Of a DNA stretch of 64,000 nucleotides, positions 22,495 through 33,464 are shown in pieces. Origin of the DNA: Ectobius pallidus (lineage: Eukaryota > Arthropoda > Insecta > Blattodea > Ectobiidae); assembly GCA_964059195.1 (NCBI GenBank), contig CAXKWD010000006.1, positions 178,062,825 to 178,126,824 on the forward strand, read 5' to 3'. Below the pieces are notes generated by a model. That model did no database searches. It saw only the letters and a list, made by a program, of their open reading frames with translations, and was not told the origin of the DNA. The first letter of the stretch is position 1. Each line of letters begins with the position of its first letter. Made by a program: the position numbers and the translations under genes.

Positions 22495-23012
22495 GTAAGT
22501 ACAACATCTCTTATATTCTCAACGATTGTCGATTAGTATTATTCATGGGACACCTACAGTAGACAATTGTGTTTGGACAGTGGGTCTGTGTCTCAATGTA
22601 ATGCTAACTATCGATTGTCGTAATATGGTATAGTATTTTATTCATCCATTGATCAATACACAGAGATGCCAACTGCTACGGAATTTCCGTAGTTTCTACG
22701 ATTTTCTTGAATTCGCTACGGCAATACAGAAATTGTACTGAAGTAAATATTTCTTGGTTATTAATGCTTTGGTTTTCTTTATCGGTGTTCGGAACATACT
22801 TTCTGGATTATCCCTCATAGTTAGTACGATAAATTTACGAATTAAAGGCAAATATAGTAAGCAAAGCACTGAAGAGGTCAGAAAGTTTCTGGCCGATGGC
22901 GTTAGTTATAACACTAAACTTGACTGGTCCTTTGTCAGCAACGACCACTCTGCAATTTATACAGGAAATCGAAATTAATTGTAATGAATCATGTTGTGAA
23001 TTGATGTTTCAG

Positions 23013-23186
23013 ATGAGAGATTTGAAAGGAATTAGAATTGAAGTCAGTTTGAACATCGACACTACGCCTGTTCAAGATGTAGGACAGCTTTCAAGACAAG
23101 AGAGGGAACCAGTTGCTGTAGCTTTGAAGCTTGCTTTCATTAAGTGTACTGGGGCTCCATTCTACTTGTTTGATGGGCTGGACAAG
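23013..23186 (+). CDS. SMC3: SMC3-like exon j (degenerate ABC signature and Walker B)
   Basis: Fifty-eight codons in phase 0, acceptor tttcag, donor gtaagt. KGIRIEVSLN matches GVGIRVSFTG. At 23088-23102 the ABC signature reads LSRQE where SMC3 has LSGGQ. The following VAVALKLAFIKC aligns with VALALIFAIQKC. Walker B hydrophobics are kept (APFYLFD), but the residue after the Asp is Gly at 23175-23177 instead of the catalytic Glu. Both changes would be expected to block ATP engagement or hydrolysis. The frame is intact, which is unusual if the gene were simply dead. Confidence 0.9.
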
Positions 23187-23339
23187 GTAAGTGACAATAT
23201 CGGCACATGAAAGCAGCGACTACTCACTTACGATTTCTTTGGTAGGGCATGTTCCATAGATCGTCAGCCTCATTTTCAAATACATCCATGGGCGCATTAT
23301 TTGGTTTGTGGCTTATTTATTTTATTTATTTTTGAAGTG

Positions 23340-23935
23340 AAACTTCTTTAGCTGCGGTAGGGGTAAATCGAGAGCTTGTGTAACACTCAAAAATCGTCAC
23401 GAAATTAATGTAACACTCAAAATCGTCACGAAATTAGTGAGGTGTGACAGAACGAACTGCACAGAAAACAGTCAACTCAATTATTAGGCTTATCCGAAGT
23501 TTAAAAAATTAAAAATTAAAAAATTAAAAAATCCAAAATAAAAAAAATTGAAAATTAAAAAATTAAAAGATCCAAAACTTAAAAAATCCAAAATTAAAAG
23601 ATCCTGAATTCCAAAATTAAAAAATTCAAATATCCAATATTCAAAAGTCCAAAAATCCAAAATTTAAAAAATAAAAAATCCAAATATCCAAAATTTAAAC
23701 ATTCAAAAAATTCAAAAATCCAAAATTTAAAAAAATTAAAAATCCTATATTAAAAAAAAACAAAATTTAATAATAAAAAAGTCCAAAATAAAAAATCTAA
23801 AATTAAAAAATTCAAAATCTAAAATTAAAAAATGTCCAAAAACCCAATATTAAAAAGTTCAATAATCCAAAATTCCAAAAATCCAATAATCCAAAATTGA
23901 AAAATCCAAAAATTAAAACAAGTTTCACTTCTGTC
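23340..23935. repeat. AAAATCC/AAATTAAA minisatellite between GAAACTT arms
   Basis: About 430 bases (23490-23925) of variable A-rich units such as AAAAATCCAAAATT. The tract is bracketed by short inverted pieces, AAGTGAAACTTCT on the left and AAGTTTCACTTCT on the right. It lies in the intron between exons j and k of the SMC3-like gene. Confidence 0.8.
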
Positions 23936-24204
23936 GCATGGCTTTCCACGACACTTTTTTTTTATGATTGTCAACCAAACCTCAGCTAGTCTCTCCCGAC
24001 ATTGAATGTGAAGAACAAAGTGAGTAAGCGTATCTTGAGTACTGAAAGTGTATTAAACAATATTTTTTTGTTTATAGTTGTCTTGTACTTTTCAATTATA
24101 TTTGTACTCAAGACTTCTTATGAGAATGAGGGTCCTTAAACATGTCCGACCAAAATAAACAGCGTGCACTTGTACTCAGTTTCCGCTGTTTTGTGTTATT
24201 ACAG

Positions 24205-24357
24205 ATGCTGAATTCTGCCGAGTGTCGACAAGCATTGGGTCACATCATCGCCGCTTTGTCTATGCAAAGACAGAGTATAGTGATTGCATACACTCCAGAA
24301 GTTGTCAGACATGGGAATCAGTTCTTTATGGTTCGTCAAGAAAACCAGGTAAAGTAA
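24205..24357 (+). CDS. SMC3: SMC3-like exon k (D-loop and last head strand)
   Basis: The acceptor is ttacag. Residues LNSAECRQALGHIIAAL and QSIVIAYTPEVVRHGNQFFM align with LDAQHRKAVSDMIMEL and FITTTFRPELLESADKFYG. The D-loop LD has become LN. Two ends are possible. Translation may stop at 24355-24357, after ENQVK, which drops the usual SMC3 tail of about 20 residues. Or gtaaag at 24349 is a donor and a last exon lies further on; none was recognised. A 368-bp palindrome begins about 60 nt after the coding end. Confidence 0.8.
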   Translation: MLNSAECRQALGHIIAALSMQRQSIVIAYTPEVVRHGNQFFMVRQENQVK

Positions 24358-24407
24358 CATAACTTCATAATATATTACGTGGGGTTTTTTACAGTGAAGT
24401 GATACTA

Positions 24408-24775
24408 TAAATAATGTAGTATATGGTCGGTTGTTTAAACTCAAACTTCACTTACTTGTTTCTATTTAAGAATCATGATTTCGATCAGCCTCCTGATCAT
24501 CCTCAGCTTGTGTCCGACTGTTTTGAATTTCAGTTGTTTGTCCTTGTGACGCTAGAGCGGGTTGTGTGTTCAGTGACTTCTGTGGCGGGTAGACCCGCCA
24601 CAGAAGTCACTGAACACACAACCCGCTCTAGCGTCACAAGGACAAACAACTGAAATTCAAAACAGTCGGACACAAGCTGAGGATGATCAGGAGGCTGATC
24701 GAAATCATGATTCTTAAAAAGAAACAAGTAAGTGAAGTTTGAGTTTAAACAACCGACCATATACTACATTATTTA
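24408..24775. repeat. 368-bp near-perfect palindrome
   Basis: Arms of 183 bp (24408-24590 and 24593-24775) meet at a 2-nt centre, GGCGGGT-AG-ACCCGCC. Differences between arms are few. It begins 50-60 nt after the last SMC3-like coding bases and could be transcribed as a long hairpin in the 3' UTR. Directly after it, at 24779, is AACTTCCTCTGCCCAAATA, the terminal repeat of the element at 45632. Confidence 0.85.
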
Positions 24776-27114
24776 ACATAACTTCCTCTGCCCAAATAAA
24801 AGTTTCCCTCTTATATAATGTAATTATTAAGTGTGTCATTCTCTTCATGTACCTTATTTTACGGACTATAAGACGCTCCGGACCATAAGATGCACCTTGA
24901 TTTTAGGATGGAAATAAAACGAAAATAAATTTAATATGATTCTAACCGAAATATTTTAAAGGGAATAATTACTTCATTGCATAAGCAAATTATAACCTTG
25001 TACAATTGAATCTGTGTAAATCATGTCTAACTTAAATCCTGCATTGTACAAAAATCTCTTCTGTACAGGTGGCATCGCGTAAATTTTAACAACTGAACTG
25101 ATTTCTCATGAAAGTCTGGAAATACTCCCTCTAATCCACAATTCAGCGTACAGTAACTGTAATCTGACAAGGCTGTAAAGAGGTCAATGCCTTCTTTTTT
25201 AAACCACCTGGCAGATACAACTCCTATAGTATAAAAGAACTCAACATTCCTTTCTTTTCCCAATGTATACCTGGCTTTCCGCTACCCTCATTTTGCGATT
25301 GTGACCAGTGCACTGATGTACAGTCTGTGCCAAAATTATAACTATCTTATCGTTTACAACGCATTGTTTATAACTATGGTTTTCCAGCAATATTTACTGT
25401 GATTATAATTTTTTAGTGTACTTCGGACCATTAGACGTACCCAACTTTCAAGGCTCTGTTTTCAACATAAAAAAGTGCGTTTTATGGTCTGTAAAATACG
25501 GTAAATTGGTTATAAAAATGAAGAGAATGTCGTTACCTCATCACATCACTTCCCTGAAGGATACACAACCCAAATAAAATCTGATTAATCCACTCTCGTG
25601 CAATTTTTCATTTTTTATTTAGACATTTCACACACATGAATCATTTGGTAAATACAACATCATAATTTATTTATTTATTTATTGACCTTTGGGTAATTTT
25701 TGGTTGCAAAAGGTCATTTTACAATTCATTTTATACAATAAAGTACAATATTATATACAACTATTATGTACATCAACAGTAAATGGTAGAAAAACAATTA
25801 AAATACAATTTCAAATAATTCATCTACGTTATAAATACAATTTTCAGTCAATATTCTTTTCACTTTCTTGCATATACGTAGTATAGAGAAAGTATTGTGA
25901 TCGTGACAAAAAATCGAAATTGAGATAACACGGGGAAAGCATGATTCACAATGCCTAGAAACTGAAAAAAGTGTTTTTGGAATGATGTCTGTCCATCTGT
26001 CTGTTTGTCTGTCTGTGGACAAGTACAACGGGTAAACGGTCCACTGTATTTACTTCATTTTTTGAATGAAGGACTTTATCGAAATTTTATCAAACTGCCC
26101 AGAATTTTGGTTTTATAACTGAAATATTAAGGGGACTTTTCATGATAATTTTTTTTTAAATTTTGATTTTTGAAAAATTGGCACGAACGATTTTAACAAA
26201 AATGTGAAATTGGAATATCTTTCCTGTTAGTGAATGTCTAACCACCTCCCAAAGTCTTTTAGTACTTGATTGTAATCAGCTTGTGCAATTCCATGTCATT
26301 CATAAGTTATACCATCACCAACAACTCTGAAATGCAGGTGGCTACAAAGCTCCATTGGGCAGCCATTTTGTTGGCAGGTGCTAGAACAGGCTCTTACTCT
26401 CTTAATCCTTGTGGTTTCAGGTTAGCCATGTCGTGCCTATCAGCAAAGAAGAAGCTCTTCAGTTTGTGTCCCCACACGGACGTTAATCAAACATTTCAAA
26501 CTGTATATAATTTTTTATATAATGTTGAATCTGACTGCATTGTCACATTCCTTTCCTTCATGTTGAATCTGACTGCAGATTCAGATTCCTTTCCTGCATG
26601 TTTTTTTCTGTTGAATGTGACTGCAGTTTCATATTCCCCTTTTTTTTTTTTTTTTTTTTTTTTAATTTATTCATTTGACATACATTTCACTGTAGAGATA
26701 TTTGCTTTGTCACAATAAAAATAACACATTGCAATTAATGACTTCATTGGTGCCGTCCTGGATCCAAGACACGAGATCCATGGTTCATAATCACACACAC
26801 TACCTCTAGTAGCTCCCTAATAAAACACAAGAATCGGTGCATGACCCATGGAACTCCAATCAATTACCCAATTAATCCTATATAAAGACTGTATATCCCT
26901 GTTCACCCTGCTACTACTACTGGCGCTTTAGAACTACATATTGACTTGCCCTGCAGATTCGGTTGTTACAGAAAAGAAAGAAAATTATTCCAAGGGAAAC
27001 AACTGGGTGTACGGTGAAATTCTGTTCGGAGGGGGTTGTCTCAGTCCCATGTAACCTAATACACTATTTTTAGTAACTAAACAGTTTTATTGTGATTATT
27101 AGTACACCATAAAT
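24776..27114. other. Intergenic repeats, no gene recognised
   Basis: 24840-25510 is bounded by TTACGGACTATAAGACG and GTCTGTAAAATACGGTAAA, an inverted pair that suggests another TIR element. 25650-25870 resembles a LINE 3' end (TTATTTATTTATTGACC). 25870-26280 resembles the family at 45632. A run of over 20 T is at 26639-26662. Confidence 0.4.
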
Positions 27115-27122
27115 AATATGAT

Positions 27123-27734
27123 TAGGGTGGCCAGACGTCCGGCTTTAGGCCGGACTGTAAGGCTTTTTACTAAGTAGTCCTCCATCCGGCGCAGCCTTAT
27201 GCCGGACGGTGATTTGTCCCCCTTCTCGAGACACTGATGGATCGGTAAAGCGTATTTTCCGTAATGTTCCGGCCAATCCTAAGGTTGGCACACTTGTCGA
27301 TACTATCATTTGTTTCGTTGGTGCCGTGGAAAAATCTGAATCTATTCCTAACATTGGCATGCTTGTCCATACGATGATAGCGTACACTCATTTGTTTGGT
27401 GCAGTACGTGGCGTTGGCTATACTGTTGATTGTTGTTCAAGTCTCCATTTGTATTGTACATTCTTTGCAGTTTGCCGTGTTTTTCTTCAATTACCAGAAT
27501 GCCAAAACGAAAGACTTCTTTTAATGCTCAGTGGGTCAAAGAATTTCAGTACATTTGAAAAAGCAATAAAGCAGTATAATCATTTATTTTATATATATGC
27601 AGTTATTAAGTAAAATTCGTCAGGGTTATACCATGTAATATCTTCTGTCCAGCCGTCCATGCCTGAAGTTTTATACTATGCTAGATTACCGAAGAAGAGT
27701 CCTCCTTTCTGACATTTTAGAAATGGCCACCCTA
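27123..27734. mobile_element. hAT MITE with perfect TSD
   Basis: Ends TAGGGTGGCCA and TGGCCACCCTA are exact inverted repeats, flanked by AATATGAT at 27115-27122 and 27735-27742. A 134-codon open frame inside has no recognisable domain. Confidence 0.9.
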
Positions 27735-28312
27735 AATATGATTGTTATGCAGTACAGCATTTCAAACTGTTTTCTTCAGGTATCTGTCCATTTCTTGTTT
27801 TAAATAGTTTATAAATAAAACCTTTCTTTTCAGAAATTATCATAGTAGGCTATGTATGATATAATACACACTATGGGCTATAATCCACATGATTTCTTCA
27901 TGCGGAGCACTGTGAATCATTGTATCTATATTCTGTTGTTTCTATATCGATAAGTTGATTGGAGACGTAGTAATTTCGTTTAACTACTCGTGCTGGTTTC
28001 TGGCGCTAAGTCCATTCCAAAAAATTTGGTTTTACGTATTGAAAGCTGAGATCCAACCGATCACACCACATACATATCCAGGTTATCGAATCATTTATGA
28101 GAAATTCCGAAGAAAATTTTGTTTATTAGTAACGTGTCACTGTTATAAGAAGTAAAAAATTAAAAACCCACAAGAATTAATTTAATAACAATAGACCTAT
28201 GCTTTCCTCTACAGTAGATAGTTATATCAGATCAATTGCTCATTGAGATTAAATATGTGCATTATTATTAAATAAATCACGAGAGTATGAAATTATTAAT
28301 GAGAAATTGAAA

Positions 28313-28698
28313 TCTATATTAATAAAAGGAAGTGTCTGTCTGTTTGTCTGTCTGTCCGCGATGCCCATCGAAATCTACTGAACGCAGAGATCTGAAATTT
28401 TAAACATAGATGGACTAAAGGGTCGGAATGTGCACCTCGAAGCCGGAATTTTAATTTTCGCTTTCCTTCGAGAGTTATGAGTGAAAAACGGGCAGAAAAC
28501 GTGTATTTATTGAGTTTTCGAAGCATGAGTTTTCAGTAATACAAATCAATTACACTAGGCTTTGGCTATTTTTGTCATTCCTTCGACATAAAAGCATCGC
28601 GATTTTTTGAATGTTGTAGCTCACGCTGGTCGATTCATTTGTTTTTAATGTCAAGGCACGCAAACATAATATGAAATTTTCAACCTACACCGAAGAGG

Positions 28699-28758
<60 letters not shown>

Positions 28759-28994
28759 GGGATAATCAATATTAGCCTTAATATGGTCAAACGTTGTTCG
28801 ATTTGGACGAAACTCACTATACTGGGGTTTTCTGGGCCAAGGAACTCGAATCTGGGGTCGCTTTTACCAGGTGACGCTATCTAATCGTGATATATAGTCC
28901 ACATGATTTAGGTGTTAATATAATGATTTAACTATTATGCTCTTAATTTTTAATTTTTGAAATAATTATCGGGGGTGAAGCCGCGGGCACATGC
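28313..28994 (+). mobile_element. Helitron copy 1 of a tandem pair
   Basis: Begins TCTATATTAATAAAAGG after a host A and contains CTGTCTGTCCGCGATGCCC. Ends with the hairpin-forming GGGGTGAAGCCGCGGGCAC and CTA, then joins directly to copy 2. A TAT-repeat tract of about 65 bases (28691-28757) lies inside. No Rep/helicase is present. Confidence 0.75.
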
Positions 28995-29613
28995 TATCTT
29001 AAAATAATAAAAGGACGTGTTTGTCTGTCTGTCCACGATGCCCAGCGAAAACTACTGAACGCAGAGATCTGAAATTTTAAACATAGATGGTCTGAAAGGT
29101 GGGCGAATGCGCATCGAAGCCGGATTTTTAATTTTAGCTTTCGTTCGCGAGTTGTGAGTGAAAAACTGGCAGAAAACGTGATTTTAGCGCTGTCGAAGCA
29201 TCAGATTTCAGTAATACATTTCAATGTCAAATCAATTGCAGTTGGCTTTGGCTATTTTTGTCATACTGTGGTAATAAAAGCATCGCGATCGCTAGATTGT
29301 TGTAAGCCCACGCTGGTCGATTCATTTGTTTAGATGTCAAGGCCCGTAGACATATGAAATTTTCAACCTACACGGAAGAGGGATAGGCCTAAATATGGTC
29401 AAACATTGTTCGATTTGGACGAAACTCACTGTACAGGGGTATTCTGGGCCAAGGAAATCGAATCTGAGGTCGCTTTTACCAGGCGACGCTATCTAATCGT
29501 GGTATGTAGTCCACGTGATTTAGGTGTTAATAAATATAATGATTTAACTATTATGCTCTTAATTTTTAATTTTTGAAATAATTATCGCGGGCGAAGCCGC
29601 GGGCACATGCTAG
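28995..29613 (+). mobile_element. Helitron copy 2 of a tandem pair
   Basis: Starts TCTTAAAATAATAAAAGG at the 3' end of copy 1 and ends GCGGGCGAAGCCGCGGGCAC then CTAG before a host T. The two bodies are about 85-90 percent alike by eye. Head-to-tail arrays are known for Helitrons. Confidence 0.75.
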
Positions 29614-29689
29614 TTTACAATAATGCTATGTTACATAAGAATATATAATAAGTTAACCAAAAATTTCTTTTTATTATTATTGAACATCG

Positions 29690-30020
29690 CAGTTATTTCG
29701 GGAGGCCTTCCCCACCGTATGCCCATGGTAGGCCTATAATATGATCATTAACTTAACTCCATGGCGCTACATCCTTTTGAGGGACTAGGTCTGCCATCCA
29801 ACCACTACTTCATGTACCATAGGCAAATGACAGCATGCTGACTCCCATGGCTGTTACTGATGACTTACTGAAGCGAAGCCGCTACTTCTTTATCAAGTAA
29901 CTCCTAGTTTATGTCACGAGGCTGAGTGCACCCCGTTCCAAACCTCCCTACCTCAAAAAATCCGAAGAGGTATTTAGGATTGAACCCAGATCCGTAGTTA
30001 GCAATGCCAACCACTAGACA
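29690..30020 (-). mobile_element. tRNA-derived SINE, minus orientation
   Basis: Shares GGCGCTACATCC, GAGGGACTAGG and the CACGAGGCTGAGTGCACCCC block with copies at 44265-44520 (+) and 63240-63470 (-). The tRNA-like head at the right end reads, on the minus strand, TCTAGTGGTTGGCATTGCTA. Confidence 0.65.
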
Positions 30021-30119
30021 TGATATGATCATTATAGTTGGAAATATATCATATAGGAGGCTCTGATCTGCCCTCTGTACTGAATGCTGCTTTTCTCCTT
30101 TTTTTCTTTGATACATGCA

Positions 30120-30780
30120 GACATACGAGGGTCATTCAATAATTAAAGTGATAAATTGGTCTGGGGAAAAGACGGTTGGTAGTACAAGTTTAGGATTTGG
30201 GATGAGTTCTAATCAGCTGATGGATCAACATTGCTCTGTTTATAACCTCAAAATTAAGTTTAACGATCTCAGGTCTTCTTGAAAATTCCACATTGGTTGA
30301 ACAACGTTCTGTGATTCGTTTTTTTTATTGCTGAAAGTGAAAAACCAGCTAATATATACTCTAGAATGACTAAAGTGTATGGTGAAAGTTGTATGAACCA
30401 TGGAAATTCTTACAAGTGGGTAGAACAGATCAAAACTGGTTGAGAATCATTGACTGACGAACACCGTTCGTTGAAATGATTGCAGAAAAAGTTCAAGTTA
30501 GTGTTGGTACAATTCATAACCTTATCAGTGACAGTTTAAGTACCGCAAAACATGTGCAAGATGGGTCTCAAAGGAATTGACGCTGCTACACAAGGACAGA
30601 AGATTGACAGTGTACACAGAGATGGAGTGTTACGAACGAGAAGGTGAGCAATTCCTAAACAAAATTTTAATTTGTGATGAAACGTGGGTTCACTGTTATG
30701 AGCCAGAATCCAAAAGGCAAAGCATGGAGTGGAAGCAACTATATTATTTCTCTATACGTAGCATACATGGTTTGAAGTTT
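30120..30780 (+). pseudogene. mariner transposase relic
   Basis: Starts near ACGAGGGTCATTCAATAATT, a plausible mariner end. Broken frames include FLNKILICDETWVHCYEPES, the FLxxIVTxDETWVHxYxPE motif with a catalytic Asp. Several stops and shifts; the C-terminal half is missing. Confidence 0.7.
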
Positions 30781-30829
30781 TAGAGGCCTTTGATGTATTC
30801 ACCACCAATGTGTACCACATGTTTCCAAC

Positions 30830-31700
30830 GATACAGAATTCTTCAGATCCCATTGGCACTGCCTAATCTGTTGATGGTGCGAAGAGAGCAGTCGGTTGCC
30901 TGTAAAACATCTTAAACTATATGAAAGCGAATCCCATGAAGTGGCTCCTTCATCTTCAGGATTAGATCAAAATCACAGGGACTTAAATCTGGAGAGTACG
31001 GAGGGTGATAGAGCGATTGAACAGTTCAGACACAACTCCTGCTGCGTGTGCCCCAGCATTGTCATGCAGAGCGATAGGTGGATTATCCATGAAGTGTTGT
31101 CGTTTTCTTCTCAGAGCCGCTCGCAGATTGTTTAGCAAAAGCGAACAGTACTCCGCATTAATGTTCTGCCTTGGGGGAACACACCATCCCAATTATAGCC
31201 ACGAATCAGCCGTGCCTTCACATTGGTGGGGTGGTGACCCATGATGATTGACGTTTCAGCTGTGGCCCTGGTCTCATCAATGGTAATGATGTGCTGTAAG
31301 AAGTCTTCTTCTTCATGCTCATAGCAGTGCAAGCGAGTAGGAGAAGCCATTCCTGCATGTCCGTTAACTCATGTGGAACCCATTTGGACACCTTCCTCAT
31401 TTTCTTGATGTCCTTCAGGATGTGGAGAACGTCGAAGGCACTGATGTGGTATCTTGCACTAACTCCCGAATTGCTACGTTCCAATCCATCGCCACTAACG
31501 TGGACACAGTCTGTACCATATCATCACTTCCTGGTGAGTGACCTGATCGAGCAAGGCATGCCCAGTGCACTTTCATGTCCTTGTCTGAAGGCTCCAACCC
31601 CACCTTGCTACTGCATCTTGTTGGCAAGCCTCTTGCAATCCTTTGTGATACTGTCGTGCCATGCAACCTCTAGCACACTGAATTTTTAACCAGATCCTCT
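30830..31700 (-). pseudogene. mariner transposase relic, minus strand
   Basis: Reading the minus strand from about 31690 gives KILKD-like HILKDIKKMRKVSKWVPHEL, then LHCYEHEEEDFLQHIITIDE, then YNWDGVFPQG and IALHDNAGAHAAGVV (HDNAxxH), in the order expected for a mariner transposase but in different frames. Multiple frameshifts. Confidence 0.75.
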
Positions 31701-32589
31701 GTTCACACTTTGAAAACATTGCGACTGTGTTTTGCTACCAGTTCTTCACAACTGCTCGTCTTATTGTGTCACGTGGGAGGGGGCAGGCGAGTTCATGTGC
31801 TCTGAGGGAGGGGAAGCAGATAGGCAACCTGTGGTAAAAACGACATGGCTGTCACTACTAAGAAATCAACCCTTGTATATATCATAGAACTGAGCTTACA
31901 AATGTTTTTACGTCAAATCAGTTTCATAAATTAGCGAGTATTATTGAACTGGAATTATCTTTTCATCAGGGTTTTTCACTATTCTAAAGTGTTACTAGCT
32001 GATGAGCTACTTGTTAACAATGGTTGCATTTACCAGTAACAACGGTGGTAGATGATGCCTTGGATGTGCATGCCTGTGAACATGAAGCAAGAAAATTAAG
32101 TTACATGTTTTGCGTTTTCCTCAAAAACAGCACTTACAGTTTAAAAAATAAAATTTTCAGCATATTCAGGCTGCATATATGAAGAGCTTAAATTTTTACT
32201 TGAAAATTTTTTATCACTATATTCTCTGAAGGGTAGTTATAACCTAATTTTCACCCACAAATTCAGGCTTGCGTAGCTAATAATTAGGCACTCCCGCGAT
32301 TCATCCCTTTACTCTAGATAATAATATCAATACTTGATAGCTCAGTAAAATAATGTGTAGGGTACAGTATGTCAGTATGGTACATATATCATGACAATGT
32401 CCAAAAGACTGATTATAGTTACCATGGGTGGCAAATAAATATGATCATTATCAAATCTTATATGATCAGTATCATCATCATATTGTTATTCTTATTATTT
32501 TTATTTTTTTTTTTATTTTGTTATATATATTTTTTTATTTTTGGAGGCGTTCAGCAAGAAACTCCAGGAAATAAAAAATTCAGAATAAT

Positions 32590-32860
32590 AGAATAAGGGA
32601 AATAATGCAAGTTGTAAAGAATATTTTGGAAATTGTAGAAGAAAGACGCTTGAGATGGTATGGACATCTACTCAGAATGACAGAGGATAGAATACCCAAG
32701 AAAATTTTGGATTGGAAAGTAGGAGGGGTGAAAAGGAGCATGGCGAGAAATGGATTAAGTGAAGAAGATGCTATGGACAGGGACTTTGGAGGCAAGAGAT
32801 TGTTTGTGGGATGAAGGAAAACCATTGTATTGTGGAATATTCCTTAATAAAAAAAATATT
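32590..32860 (+). pseudogene. LINE 3' end
   Basis: NILEIVEERRLRWYGHLLRM then EDRIPKKILDWKVGGVKR is the conserved C-terminal tail of non-LTR reverse transcriptases. It is followed directly by a TTA microsatellite tail. 5' truncated. Confidence 0.75.
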
Positions 32861-32861
32861 A

Positions 32862-32927
<66 letters not shown>

Positions 32928-32940
32928 GTTACTATTATTA
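32856..32940. repeat. (TTA)n microsatellite
   Basis: About 80 bases of TTA repeats with two interruptions, forming the tail of the LINE 3' end just upstream. Confidence 0.9.
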
Positions 32941-33049
32941 AATACGCGTTATCAAGAGGGAAATTTGATAACAACTGAATGTGTAATCTGTGACTTTCAC
33001 ATGCAATTGTTTTTCACACGTGCACATTGTGCGCATTTAAGAATAAGCC

Positions 33050-33384
33050 TGGAACAGATTTCAGGAATTTACAGCCTCTATGGGGAGTAGCGCCATTAGC
33101 GGGTAGCGTCTATAAATAAAGCCCAAGAAGATGCAGAAAATTGAAGAAGAATGCTTTACGATTTAGTGTCGTGTTTTGTTTCCTGTGTTCTTTCAAGTAG
33201 CAATTATTTTGTTAATTATACTGTTTCAGGATTGGATTTCAGTTGTTAAAAACACCCTATATTATAGTGTAGTAAAATATTATGATAAAAGTTGTAAATT
33301 AAACCGTCAGACCGAAAGTTGGGCGCATATTAGAATGTATCACGTGTTTTTCTCCACTGACTATACACCATAGTTTGTTTCAAG
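33050..33384 (+). promoter_or_regulatory. Candidate promoter and 5' UTR of PPP4R1
   Basis: Sequence directly upstream of the PPP4R1 start codon. A TATAAATA lies at 33111-33118, 267 nt before the ATG. No transcription start is provable, and the interval could contain a repeat. Confidence 0.3.
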
Positions 33385-33391
33385 ATGGCGG
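33385..33391 (+). CDS. PPP4R1: PPP4R1 exon 1 (start codon)
   Basis: ATGGCGG followed by donor gtgagt. It encodes Met-Ala and the first base of the next Asp codon. AAG precedes ATG, giving a purine at -3. Human PPP4R1 also begins MAD. The exon is short, but the phase joins correctly to 33465 and the product continues with an acidic stretch as in PPP4R1. Confidence 0.7.
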
Positions 33392-33464
33392 GTGAGTATT
33401 GAAGTTAAAAAGACGTATAAATTACTATCGTTTGCATAGTGGTAATGAAATGCTTATGTTCCAG

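Larger units (their letters stand above)
1..24357 (+). other. SMC3: Gene span: divergent SMC3-like cohesin ATPase (3' half)
   Basis: Eleven exons can be read, with GT/AG borders and consistent phases, giving about 611 codons from the hinge to the C-terminal head. SMC3 pairs with SMC1 in the cohesin ring that encircles chromatin. Identity as SMC3 rests on the hinge (TAGER-LFYH, FGKTLVCR, TLEGD) and the C-terminal head (KFTEFFSMLVPHGRANLVM, APFYLFD). Canonical SMC3 is very conserved across animals, so this copy is an outlier. LSGGQ is LSRQE, Walker B Glu is Gly, the D-loop Asp is Asn, and the TGG motif after the hinge is lost. From the hinge exit to the head is about 300 residues, against roughly 385 in human SMC3 as I remember it. 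The N-terminal head and Walker A lie upstream of the window. A recent pseudogene is unlikely because every exon is open. A relaxed paralog is the best reading. Confidence 0.85.

Noticed and set aside
22754..22978. 74-codon frame between SMC3-like exons i and j
   Set aside because: It overlaps a likely repeat (TGCCAACTGCTACGGAATTT nearby), has no SMC3 similarity, and exons i and j already join in phase.
23490..23925. CRISPR array
   Set aside because: Units are irregular A-rich minisatellite repeats without constant repeats and unique spacers, in an animal genome.
1..24357. Assigning the gene to SMC1, condensin or RAD50
   Set aside because: TAGxR-LFYH, FGKTLxCR, TLEGD and FYLFD with the same spacing are specific to SMC3.
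1..24357. Processed SMC3 pseudogene
   Set aside because: It has introns with good splice sites and no premature stop in eleven exons.
24423..24760. Pair of 76-codon frames as paralogous small genes
   Set aside because: They are the two strands of one palindrome and have no codon bias or start context.
26957..27069. Candidate last exon of the SMC3-like gene after ctgcag
   Set aside because: The open reading to a stop is not similar to the SMC3 tail, and the splice phase alone is weak evidence.
32759..32974. Poly-Tyr and poly-Ile frames
   Set aside because: Translation of a TTA microsatellite.
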